From an uncultured Bacillota bacterium (GTDB lineage Bacteria; Bacillota; Clostridia; Lachnospirales; CAG-274), in contig CATZZP010000017.1 of assembly GCA_958426775.1 (NCBI GenBank), forward strand, positions 1-46,687: a stretch of DNA of 46,687 bases, in the 5' to 3' direction. The notes below the pieces were generated by a model, which saw only the letters and a program-made list of their open reading frames with translations, was not told the DNA's origin and ran no database searches. Both the position numbers and the translations under genes were made by a program. This document shows positions 15,497 to 23,438 of the stretch, one piece after another. The first letter of the stretch is position 1, and every line of letters starts with the position of its first letter.

Positions 15497-16756
15497 TTAT
15501 TCTACACCCTTACCCAGGAGATAGTAGGTTGCACCTGCTTTGGTTACAGCCTCCTCTGACCAGAAGTTTCTTGTATCAAGGATATTTTTATTGTTCATGC
15601 CCTCTGTAAGCTTAACAAAGTCCACGTCCTTAAACTCGTCATGGTTTACGCCCAGAACAACTACATCGGCACCCTTTGAAGCCTCATAGATACCGTAGCA
15701 ATCATTAAGCTTATCCTCTGCATGAGGCTCGCAGACTCTCACTACTGCACCCTCATTTCTTAACATATCCATAAGGTGCATAATAGGACTTTCTCTTACA
15801 TCGTCTATATTAGGCTTGTAGGTTGCACCGTATACAGCTACGGTTTTGCCCTTAAGACCGCCTACAATACCGTCAATCTTATTTTTTACAAATTCAGGCA
15901 TACCGTCATTGTTAAGCCTTGACTGATGTATAAGCTTAGCCTGCTTGCTTTTTTCAACCAAGAACCATGGGTCAAGTGCAATACAGTGACCGCCTACACC
16001 CGGACCGGGGCTTAAGATATTAACACGTGGGTGCTGATTTGCAAGCTTAATAACCTCCCAGGCATTTACACCAAGCTCCTCGCTCATTTTAGCAAGCTCG
16101 TTGGCAAGAGCAATGTTTACATCACGGAAGGTATTTTCCATAAGCTTGCACATTTCCGCAGTAGTTGAGGTAGTAATAAAAATTTCACCCTCTACTATGC
16201 TTTCATATACCTCTTTAACTGCCTTAGAGGACTTTTCGTTAATACCGCCTACAATACGGCTGTTTGTCCTTAACTCCTCTAAAACACGACCGGGCAGAAT
16301 TCTTTCGGGAGAATGAGCAACCAAAAGCTCCTCGCCTATTTCAAGGCCTGTTTCCTTTAAAATAGGTAACATAAGGTCCGTAACCGTTCTCGGTGGTGAG
16401 GTTGACTCAAGGATAACAATACAGCCCTTTCTTACGTGAGGCACAATTGACCTTGTAGCAGACTCTACAAACCTCATATCCGCAGTCTTATCCTCATTAA
16501 TAGGGGTAGGCACTGCAATAATATATACGTCGCAGTCATCGGGGCAGGTTGTCTGAGCCGTCAGGTTGCCCTCAGCTACAACCTTTTTAACAAGGTCGCC
16601 AAGGCCCGGCTCTTCGATAATAATTTCGCCCTTATTAAGAGCATTTACCGCTTTTTCGTTAAGGTCAAAGCCGATTACCCTATGACCCTTGCTTGCAAAC
16701 ATGGCCGCCGTAGGCAAGCCCACATAACCTATGCCGATAACACAAATGCTTTTCAT
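15497..16756 (-). CDS. wecC: UDP-N-acetyl-D-mannosamine dehydrogenase (WecC-like)
   Basis: NAD-dependent four-electron oxidation of UDP-ManNAc to UDP-ManNAcA. The 419-residue product has the N-terminal Rossmann motif GIGYVGLPTA (8-17), the middle domain helix and the catalytic-cysteine motif GPGVGGHCIALDPWF (about 257-271); ALDPWF is typical of the WecC subgroup. The C-terminal domain has GATYKPNIDDVRESP. It supplies the likely donor for the GT26 enzyme in this locus. Other UDP-sugar dehydrogenases, such as a UDP-GlcNAc type, cannot be fully excluded. Confidence 0.9.
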   Translation of the reverse strand: MKSICVIGIGYVGLPTAAMFASKGHRVIGFDLNEKAVNALNKGEIIIEEPGLGDLVKKVVAEGNLTAQTTCPDDCDVYIIAVPTPINEDKTADMRFVESATRSIVPHVRKGCIVILESTSPPRTVTDLMLPILKETGLEIGEELLVAHSPERILPGRVLEELRTNSRIVGGINEKSSKAVKEVYESIVEGEIFITTSTTAEMCKLMENTFRDVNIALANELAKMSEELGVNAWEVIKLANQHPRVNILSPGPGVGGHCIALDPWFLVEKSKQAKLIHQSRLNNDGMPEFVKNKIDGIVGGLKGKTVAVYGATYKPNIDDVRESPIMHLMDMLRNEGAVVRVCEPHAEDKLNDCYGIYEASKGADVVVLGVNHDEFKDVDFVKLTEGMNNKNILDTRNFWSEEAVTKAGATYYLLGKGVE

Positions 16757-16782
16757 CAGTATACTTCCTTTCGGTTTTAAAT

Positions 16783-18291
16783 TTATTTTCTTTTAAGCTT
16801 TGCCCCGATAAAGGCAAGCTCTTGTTTTATTTCTCCTGTTAAGTATAACATAAATGCGTAAATAATCATACCCAAAATTATAAATAACACCAGATTAATT
16901 TTAGTATAAGGCAAAAATCCCTTAATTGCAACTATTGTCACAAACATTATCAGGGATGCCGTAATAATTCTTACATAGCTTTTTATATTAAGGTGCCATT
17001 TCATATGGTTTTTTGTACCCAGCCTTGCCAGCATAAAGTATACAAAAAAGCCGATAAAGGTGGTAACCGCCGCCACATAGTAGCTGTTAAAAAGCTTAAT
17101 AAAAATAAGGTTTAAGCCTACATTAACACAACCGCCTATAAGGGAACGACGGAAGATTGCTTTTGTATTTGCCGTCAGCTCCCAATATTTAATTGCATAC
17201 TCTGTAAGACCTAAGAACATCATACCCAGAGCTACCCAGAACATAATTGTATTGCCCTCAAAGTAGTTTGCCTCAAAGAGGGTTCTTGCAACCACATCGG
17301 ACACCGCCGCTATACCTGCTACGGCAGGCAGGCTTAAAAGGAGATAAAAGCGTACCGCCTCACCTATGAGCTTTTCGGTAAGAGCCTTGTCCCCCTCGCT
17401 CCAGGTCCTTAAAATAGTAGGATAGCTGCCCCTCATTACAGAGGCTGAAAGCAGGGTAAAGGCTGTAGCTATAAGGGAATAGTTGGTTTGATAAATACCT
17501 GCCGCCGCCTCGGTTAAAATAAAGGTTATAATGTAAATATCCGATTTATTTAAAACAGAGGTGGTTATCATATTGCCCATAAGGGGCATACCGTAGCTTT
17601 TAAGCTCTGCTAAAATTTCCTTGGACTCCTTGGATTTATTGATATAGCGGTAAATCCTGAGAGAGCAGATGCCGATAACCGACACTATGCCGTCTGTTAT
17701 AAAATAGCTTAAAAATATCCATTCCAGACGACTGCCGAAGAGTATACACAATACCCACATTATGCCCAGCTTACCGCAGACAGTAATCATACTTAAAACA
17801 AGGTTAAGCCTTGCCTTACGCACTGCCGCAAGCATGGCAATAACAAGCTGTGCCGTATTATAGGTAACAAACCACATACCGCCTAAGGCAAGGAGTGTAA
17901 GGGGATATTTTTGTGTAAAACCGGCTACGGCGGGGCTAACCTGTGTAAGCCAATACACAATGCCTATCAATACACCAAAGGCAAGAACCGCAAGTATATT
18001 TACCCTAAGCCATGCACCTACAACGGTTGAGTAAAAGCTCTCCTGCTCGCCTAAAATATCATACTTATTAATATATCTTAAGCAGGACTGTACAAGCCAC
18101 TGTATACAAACCATACCAACGGTTGTAACCGCAATATTAACCGTTGCATACCGTCCCATAAGGTCAGTTGCAAAAAGGTAGGTCATTACGGACATTGTAA
18201 CAATGCCCACTATACCCTCAATGCCCTTTGCCAGCATATAAACTATGGTGTCCTTAGCCATAGCTCCCTTTTTTTTACTTTGTTCCGACAT
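16783..18291 (-). CDS. Wzx-like polysaccharide flippase
   Basis: The 502-residue product has about twelve to fourteen hydrophobic segments, in the pattern of the MATE/MOP-type oligosaccharide flippases. It would move undecaprenyl-PP-linked repeat units across the membrane. Supporting segments include a charged N-terminus followed by IVYMLAKGIEGIVGIVTMSV and the middle NKSDIYIITFILTEAAAGIYQ. AAGGTGAG precedes the ATG at good spacing. It lies 26 bases upstream of the dehydrogenase gene and 9 bases downstream of the NAGPA gene. Confidence 0.88.
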   Translation of the reverse strand: MSEQSKKKGAMAKDTIVYMLAKGIEGIVGIVTMSVMTYLFATDLMGRYATVNIAVTTVGMVCIQWLVQSCLRYINKYDILGEQESFYSTVVGAWLRVNILAVLAFGVLIGIVYWLTQVSPAVAGFTQKYPLTLLALGGMWFVTYNTAQLVIAMLAAVRKARLNLVLSMITVCGKLGIMWVLCILFGSRLEWIFLSYFITDGIVSVIGICSLRIYRYINKSKESKEILAELKSYGMPLMGNMITTSVLNKSDIYIITFILTEAAAGIYQTNYSLIATAFTLLSASVMRGSYPTILRTWSEGDKALTEKLIGEAVRFYLLLSLPAVAGIAAVSDVVARTLFEANYFEGNTIMFWVALGMMFLGLTEYAIKYWELTANTKAIFRRSLIGGCVNVGLNLIFIKLFNSYYVAAVTTFIGFFVYFMLARLGTKNHMKWHLNIKSYVRIITASLIMFVTIVAIKGFLPYTKINLVLFIILGMIIYAFMLYLTGEIKQELAFIGAKLKRK

Positions 18292-18300
18292 AAACTCACC

Positions 18301-21135
18301 TTAGCTGTTAATTAATTGATAGTACATATTTGTACCGTCTGCTCTTATTCTTAAATACTGCCTTTGATTAGCTGAAAGACCTGCAAGGTTAATATACCTT
18401 ACACCCTCTTTTACATTTACAAAGTTAGTTGTGCCTGTTGAGGACACTACAATAATGTTTTTGCCCTCTGTCGCATATTTTTTAAGTATGCTGTGGAGAA
18501 GCTCTGCCTCCTTAGGGTCGGTTAAAGCGGAATTTCCGCTGCCCCAAATATATCTGTCCATATTTACAATGATATTATTTTTTTGTGAGGTAGATAAATA
18601 GCCCTGTATCCATCTCCACTGGTCGGCGTTGGAGGTACGTATACAGCCTGTACCCGTTGCAATGTTTATAATATCAAAGCTCTCCGTACCGTTTACGGAG
18701 TACTTGTTTGTCCAAGGCACTGCCGTAACGCCTGTGGTATTTGTAAAGCTTGAATTGCCTACAAAAAGCATAGCCCTTGCATTTTGTGACATTTGGCTTA
18801 AGAGGTTATTTACAACCGCCTCTCTGTCCTCACCGCTGTAAGCAGCTGTCTGACCGAATATGGTTATATCCTCGCCTGCGGGAAGCTGAGATAAGTCCTT
18901 ATTCATATAATCGGTAAAGTATGAGGGTGGGTTTTCAGGTGATGAAGCAGGCACCATAGCACAAATATTGTCCACATATACCGTACCTCTTACATTTGTA
19001 CCTGAAGTGGAAAGTGCCGCTACATAAAACTTTTCAATTGTAACGGGACCCTCAGCCTCGCTTGGCAGAGCCACCTCTGCTCTGCTCCATACGGTATCTG
19101 TCATAGCAGGTGTAATTTCTATATTATAGTAGTTGTTTGCACTGTCCTTAATCTGTGCCTTAAGCATATTACCCGAACCGTCACCTCTGTAGTCAATAAC
19201 TATATCAGAGGTATGCTCCGGCAGTAATACAGGCTTATTTAAGCTTGCATACATACACTGGGTTGTTGTCTGATTATCATTAAACAGATAGTCAAGCCTT
19301 ACGCTTAATTTATCCTTTGCCGCAGAAAGAGATGAAATAACACCGCCGCCCTTAATTCCGCTGTTCTCAGGGAAATAAATTGAGGTAAAGGTATCTGCCG
19401 TATTTTCAAAGCTGTAAACGGACTCCTTGGTTTTACCTACCGCAACCTTTGTTGTTGCACTGAAGCCGTTTACCGTAGCCGTAATTGTGGCAAGTCCGTT
19501 GCCCTTTGCAACAAAGTAGCCGTTTTCCACAGTACCCACCTGCTCATTATCCACAGAGTAGGTAATGGTGTTGGCACTTGCGGCTAACTGGTAACCGTCT
19601 GCATTAATACAGTCTGTCACTATCTGAGTGGACTGACCTATATCAAGGACAGGTGTGTTTACACTTACGCTTATATTATTTGCAGCTTTAAGCACCCTGA
19701 CATTTATCCTTGTTGTAATATCACCCAGCTGTGCCGTAATTGTGCCTGTGCCTGTTTTTTCGGGAGTAAAGAAGTTATCCTCCCAGGTACCCTCTAAGTC
19801 GGAGGAGAACTCAACCTCATTAAGGTTTATATCAACAGGGTTATGGTTGCCGTCATAGCCGTAAACCTTAAAGCCTGTTTTTACACCCTGGAAAAGGTAG
19901 TTATCGTCACTGTCATCATCTACTACCAAATTAAGGGAATTAAGCTCTGTATCAGTACCCTTTGACCTTACTCCGAAGCCGTTTGCCACCAATCTTTGAC
20001 TGCCCTCACTGGGTACGTTTACAAGAGATACCTCATTTGTGTTTTCCTCCCTTGCCACCATGGTGGTTGAACCGCCGCCGTCAAAGTGGATAGCGTCCCA
20101 TGCACCGTACTCCCTCATAAGGTTAGCCGCCTCAACATGGGTTGCACCTATGCCGTTGGTACGTCCGTCAATACACATAATAATTACCTTGGTTTTATCC
20201 TTGTTGACGCCTATCATGGTACGTGGATTTCTTGCGTTTTTGCCTATTATAAGTCCTTGGTCCACATTCTGACCCGCCCTTAAAAGCTCACCGCCGCCTG
20301 TTACACCCGTAAGTATGTCGGAGATTGACTTTGAGGGTCTGAAAACAAGCTTATTTTCCTCATTAAAGGTAACCTTCATACCTACGTTGTAATAGCCCAT
20401 TTTGGCGTCTCTTGTTGCCTCATTCATAACTATAATATAGCCGTTTTCAGGTATTGTTACGGTTTCGCTTTTATAGCTGAGCTTGGTAATTACGCCGTCC
20501 TCCACTACAATTTTACTAAGCCCCGGCACACGCTTATCAAGCTGTGCCGTGTCTGTCATAGCGTAGCGGTCAAAGTAAACAGGCTTTGCAAAATTGGTAA
20601 TTTTATTTTTTGCACCCATTTCAAAGGCAGCATTTGAGCCTGCGTAAAAGCCCATGGTGGACTTTACGTAGTCAATAAACGGCACCCCTGCCGTATCCAC
20701 GAAAAAGCCTGCATAACGGCTTTCACTGCCGTTGTAGTAATTTTGTGCAGACTGCATTTTGCCGTCCTCAACTACCTGACCCATAGAGCTGAAAGGGTTA
20801 CCACTTCCGAAAAAGTCCGCATTAACTGCCGCAAGCAGGTCGTTGTCCTTAGCCATTTGCAGAACCGACTGCTTTAAGCCGAACTCCCCTGTGCTTTGCA
20901 TAACATCAAACTCTACATTGTCGTTTTCAGCGTCTATGGTAAGCACATAAACGTCCATCCAGCCTGCCTTATAAAGGCGGGAGCTTTTTTCATAGGTAAC
21001 GCCCTCTGTAATTGTCTGAATTTCCTTATCCTCATAAAGCAGGTCCCCTGCGGCGGCATTTGCACCTACCGCAGGCATACAGAATAAAGCCGTAAGCAAA
21101 TAAGCCGCAGCCCGTTTTAATTTATTTATTTTCAT
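18301..21135 (-). CDS. Secreted multidomain NAGPA-type phosphodiester glycosidase
   Basis: The 944-residue precursor has a signal peptide (AAAYLLTALFCMPAVGANAAA, 9-29). Residues about 90-395 form a NAGPA/DUF2233 domain: NADFFG (105-110), NPRTMIGV (303-310), CIDGRTNGIG (321-330) and DGGGSTTMV (352-360). The family cleaves sugar-1-phosphodiesters, for example in wall polymers. About 400-560 look like Ig/Big2-type domains (GTGTITAQLGDITTRINVRV and GNGLATITATVNGF). About 565-735 resemble a jelly-roll carbohydrate-binding module. The last 200 residues resemble a metallophosphoesterase-like fold (FVGNSSFTNTTG, IIVVSSTGTTNF) without an obvious full metal set. It is first in the polysaccharide operon, behind a strong promoter. 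The substrate may be the operon's own polymer. Confidence 0.85.
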   Translation of the reverse strand: MKINKLKRAAAYLLTALFCMPAVGANAAAGDLLYEDKEIQTITEGVTYEKSSRLYKAGWMDVYVLTIDAENDNVEFDVMQSTGEFGLKQSVLQMAKDNDLLAAVNADFFGSGNPFSSMGQVVEDGKMQSAQNYYNGSESRYAGFFVDTAGVPFIDYVKSTMGFYAGSNAAFEMGAKNKITNFAKPVYFDRYAMTDTAQLDKRVPGLSKIVVEDGVITKLSYKSETVTIPENGYIIVMNEATRDAKMGYYNVGMKVTFNEENKLVFRPSKSISDILTGVTGGGELLRAGQNVDQGLIIGKNARNPRTMIGVNKDKTKVIIMCIDGRTNGIGATHVEAANLMREYGAWDAIHFDGGGSTTMVAREENTNEVSLVNVPSEGSQRLVANGFGVRSKGTDTELNSLNLVVDDDSDDNYLFQGVKTGFKVYGYDGNHNPVDINLNEVEFSSDLEGTWEDNFFTPEKTGTGTITAQLGDITTRINVRVLKAANNISVSVNTPVLDIGQSTQIVTDCINADGYQLAASANTITYSVDNEQVGTVENGYFVAKGNGLATITATVNGFSATTKVAVGKTKESVYSFENTADTFTSIYFPENSGIKGGGVISSLSAAKDKLSVRLDYLFNDNQTTTQCMYASLNKPVLLPEHTSDIVIDYRGDGSGNMLKAQIKDSANNYYNIEITPAMTDTVWSRAEVALPSEAEGPVTIEKFYVAALSTSGTNVRGTVYVDNICAMVPASSPENPPSYFTDYMNKDLSQLPAGEDITIFGQTAAYSGEDREAVVNNLLSQMSQNARAMLFVGNSSFTNTTGVTAVPWTNKYSVNGTESFDIINIATGTGCIRTSNADQWRWIQGYLSTSQKNNIIVNMDRYIWGSGNSALTDPKEAELLHSILKKYATEGKNIIVVSSTGTTNFVNVKEGVRYINLAGLSANQRQYLRIRADGTNMYYQLINS

Positions 21136-21186
21136 ATTTACACCTCTTATATACTCTTTTACATATTCTGAAAAAACACTGTTTTA

Positions 21187-21215
21187 ATTATACCTAAACT
21201 TTTTTACTTTTTCAA
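21187..21215 (-). promoter_or_regulatory. Promoter of the polysaccharide operon
   Basis: TTGAAA (21215-21210), a 17-base spacer, then TATAAT (21192-21187), reading into the NAGPA gene about 50 bases downstream. Confidence 0.8.
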
Positions 21216-21256
21216 CGGAAATGCCCATATTTTAAGAAAACTGTAACAAAAGAAAG

Positions 21257-21280
21257 AGGAGCAACAGTGCTGTTACTCCC
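21257..21280 (-). terminator. Probable terminator before the polysaccharide operon promoter
   Basis: The stem AGTAACAG/CTGTTGCT extends to GGGG/CTCC. On the minus strand it is followed by the T-rich TCTTTCTTTTG. It would stop transcripts coming from the nitroreductase gene. Confidence 0.5.
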
Positions 21281-21531
21281 CTAATATTAAAAATTTACAT
21301 TGCGGTGTTTGCTTGCGGTTTTAAGCAAGCTAATTTAAAAACGTTCCTATATTTAGCGTAATTGTAAAATCATAATGGCTTTCGCTTTTAACATATCTGC
21401 CATATTCAGAACACCGTTCTAAATCTTTATTAACACTTGTTTTATTGTATAAGCAAAAGTAGTATTAAAATTCCACAGCAATTTAAAAAACTCCGTTTTA
21501 CCGCCTTCTTTTCAAAAATGTTAATTATCTT

Positions 21532-22059
21532 TTAAATTACATTTACGAAAATTCTGTCATCCGGAATTTCGCCCAAATTATATTCCTCATCGGTTTTGCC
21601 GAGAATAATTCCTGCACTTGGAACAAAGCCTTGAGGAATTTGCAGTTCTTTCATAATTTCCGATAACTGCGAAAGAGCAATAACCGGTCCCCAGACGCAA
21701 CAAGCACCTACACCAAGCTCAGTTGCGGCAAGAAGCATATTCTGTACATTCATAGCCGCATTAGAATGTGCAACAGTCGGCATCATAGAGTTGACTTTTG
21801 CTGAAACAAGGACATACATGGGAGCACCGTAGAAACACTTCATTTCAGGTTTTCCCATTAATTTTGCAGTTTCACATTCAATTTTTTTAAGTATATCCCC
21901 ATTGGAAATTACTGTAATATGCACAGTATCATATTGCTTCATACCGACCGGTGCAGCCATACCTGCTTTTAAGATAGCTTTTAGCTCCGCATCTGTAATA
22001 TTCTCCCCGGTATAACTTCTGATTGATTTTCTGCTGAAAATTGCTTCTGTAGTATTCAT
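21532..22059 (-). CDS. Nitroreductase family protein
   Basis: FMN-dependent oxidoreductase of the NfnB/FRP type; the substrate is unknown. The 175-residue product has the N-terminal SRKSIRSYTGENITDAELKAIL (FMN phosphate-binding arginines near 10-14), a mid-region GAPMYVLVSAKV, and the C-terminal VPSAGIILGKTDEE. It is at the short end for the family. The ATG at 22059 follows GAGGAGG. It appears transcribed alone, with hairpins on both sides, and its codon choice looks somewhat different from its neighbours. That, with the featureless AT-rich flank downstream, would fit acquisition by transfer. Confidence 0.9.
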   Translation of the reverse strand: MNTTEAIFSRKSIRSYTGENITDAELKAILKAGMAAPVGMKQYDTVHITVISNGDILKKIECETAKLMGKPEMKCFYGAPMYVLVSAKVNSMMPTVAHSNAAMNVQNMLLAATELGVGACCVWGPVIALSQLSEIMKELQIPQGFVPSAGIILGKTDEEYNLGEIPDDRIFVNVI

Positions 22060-22149
22060 ATGTTTTCCTCCTCTTTTAAGCTTTACTATGAATTTAAACA
22101 AAGGTACGGCTCTGCGGTCTTCTCACAGAGCAAAACCGTCCTGCTATTC

Positions 22150-22179
22150 AAAAAGAGAACGGCTTTAAACCGTCCTCTC
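22150..22179 (-). terminator. Intrinsic terminator after the LysM-G5 gene
   Basis: On the minus strand, GAGAGGACGG and CCGTTCTC form the stem around TTTAAAG, followed by TTTTTG. Confidence 0.8.
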
Positions 22180-22183
22180 ATTT

Positions 22184-23287
22184 TTATCTGTTTGCAGGCA
22201 GTGTTCCCACCTCTACCTTTCGCGGCTGTGCGTCCTCAATTACATTTTCGCTTACAACCTCACGACTTTCCTCATAGCCGTTTACATAGGTAATATGGGT
22301 AATTATCTCCTTTTTACCCTTTTTGCCCTCTGAAAGAACCTTACGGTAGGTGGTATATTCCTTATCATTTTCTACTATCTCTTCAGGTATTTCAATATCT
22401 GCCTCTTCCTTAACCTCTCTTACAATCTTGGCAGAAAGCACAGGCACAGGCACTGTTATATTAAGCTCCTGACCTATTTTAAGCTTGTGCATGGTGTCCT
22501 CGGTGATAGTAGGGTTAGCCGCAAGGAGAGCCTCCTCCGTCATTTCCGCCTTAGAGGCAATACCGCTGAAGCTATCGCCCGATTTAACCGTATAAACCTT
22601 TGCCTCTGTCTTGTAGGAGCGAAGTATATCCGACGCCTTAACGGTTGTCATAACCTGACTGTCCTCTACAAAACGGCTTTCCACCTTTACATCGTCTACA
22701 AAGGCAACCTCTACAAGCCCCTCCTTATCCTCAGGCTCATAGATTGCAAGTATCTGGTCTAAAAGGCTTTCTGCCTCTTCACTGTTTGCAAGCATTACCT
22801 TTTCCTCGCCGTTTACGGTAATTGCCGCCGCCTCCCGCTTATAGGTAAGCTGATTGCACACGGAGGTAATTACATTTTCCGTATTTGAGTCAACCTTTTT
22901 ACTGCTTACATGAACAGGCACAAGGGTAACTACCTCGTTAAGCTGTACGTTGTTGCCCGTTCTCTCCTTTAGCTTGGCAACAAGGAGCTGATTAAACTCC
23001 TCTGTAGTAGTGTTTGTATCTTTAATATAAGTAAAATGCTCATTATCTATTCTAACTGACTGTGCGTTTTTATGTAAAAGCATCCACAGCATAAAGCACA
23101 TTAAAAAGACAACAATTAAAGCTAAAATTATAACAATAAGCCTTGTGCTGTTAAACTCTTTTCTCTTACGGTAGCTCATACGGTTAAGACGCATATGGCT
23201 TTCACTGCGTTTGGACCTTAACATATGAGGGGTGGTAAACTTAGGCTCGTCGCTGTTTAAGTTTAACCGCCTGTTAGATCTGCTCAT
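22184..23287 (-). CDS. Membrane-anchored LysM-G5 protein without peptidase domain
   Basis: The 367-residue product has a basic cytoplasmic N-terminus, one membrane span (LIVIILALIVVFLMCFMLWMLL, about 49-70), an unassigned region about 75-220, a LysM peptidoglycan-binding domain at about 232-280 (YTVKSGDSFSGIASKAEMTE, then LKIGQELNITVPVP) and a G5-like domain at about 285-362 (KEYTTYRKVLSEGKKGKKEI). In many Clostridia this layout continues into an M23 metallopeptidase. Here the protein stops at VGTLPANR and a terminator follows within a few bases, so the peptidase is absent. It may bind wall without cutting it. It is divergent from the GH18 gene. Confidence 0.85.
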   Translation of the reverse strand: MSRSNRRLNLNSDEPKFTTPHMLRSKRSESHMRLNRMSYRKRKEFNSTRLIVIILALIVVFLMCFMLWMLLHKNAQSVRIDNEHFTYIKDTNTTTEEFNQLLVAKLKERTGNNVQLNEVVTLVPVHVSSKKVDSNTENVITSVCNQLTYKREAAAITVNGEEKVMLANSEEAESLLDQILAIYEPEDKEGLVEVAFVDDVKVESRFVEDSQVMTTVKASDILRSYKTEAKVYTVKSGDSFSGIASKAEMTEEALLAANPTITEDTMHKLKIGQELNITVPVPVLSAKIVREVKEEADIEIPEEIVENDKEYTTYRKVLSEGKKGKKEIITHITYVNGYEESREVVSENVIEDAQPRKVEVGTLPANR

Positions 23288-23330
23288 ACAAAAATCTTCC
23301 CCTTTCCGACAATATTTCCATTATATCTGC

Positions 23331-23359
23331 ATTATAACCTAAAGTCCACGCAAAAACAA
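23331..23359 (-). promoter_or_regulatory. Promoter of the LysM-G5 gene
   Basis: TTGTTT (23359-23354), a 17-base spacer, then TATAAT (23336-23331), about 45 bases upstream of the start. A second TATAAT lies at 23326-23321. Confidence 0.6.
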
Positions 23360-23438
23360 GTAAATTTAATTATTTTGTAAATGTTATAAGGCATATTTGG
23401 GTGTATAATAGATTTATGGATTAGGGAGAGTGATATTT

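Larger units (their letters stand above)
21136..21531. other. Intergenic region, 396 bases, no convincing gene
   Basis: It holds the operon promoter at 21187-21215, a hairpin at 21257-21280, a small stem GCTTGC/GCAAGC near 21311-21330, and otherwise AT-rich sequence. On the minus strand 21464-21330 is open for about 45 codons and ends in TAG, but has no start codon. It could be the tail of a lost gene. I see nothing else. Confidence 0.6.

Noticed and set aside
21330..21464. Short minus-strand reading frame of about 45 codons
   Set aside because: It has no ATG, GTG or TTG start and no ribosome binding site; at most it is a gene relic.
22060..22101. N-terminal extension of the nitroreductase (MFKFIVKLKRGGKH)
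   Set aside because: The GAGGAGG site lies inside it, directly before the ATG at 22059, which gives the usual family start.
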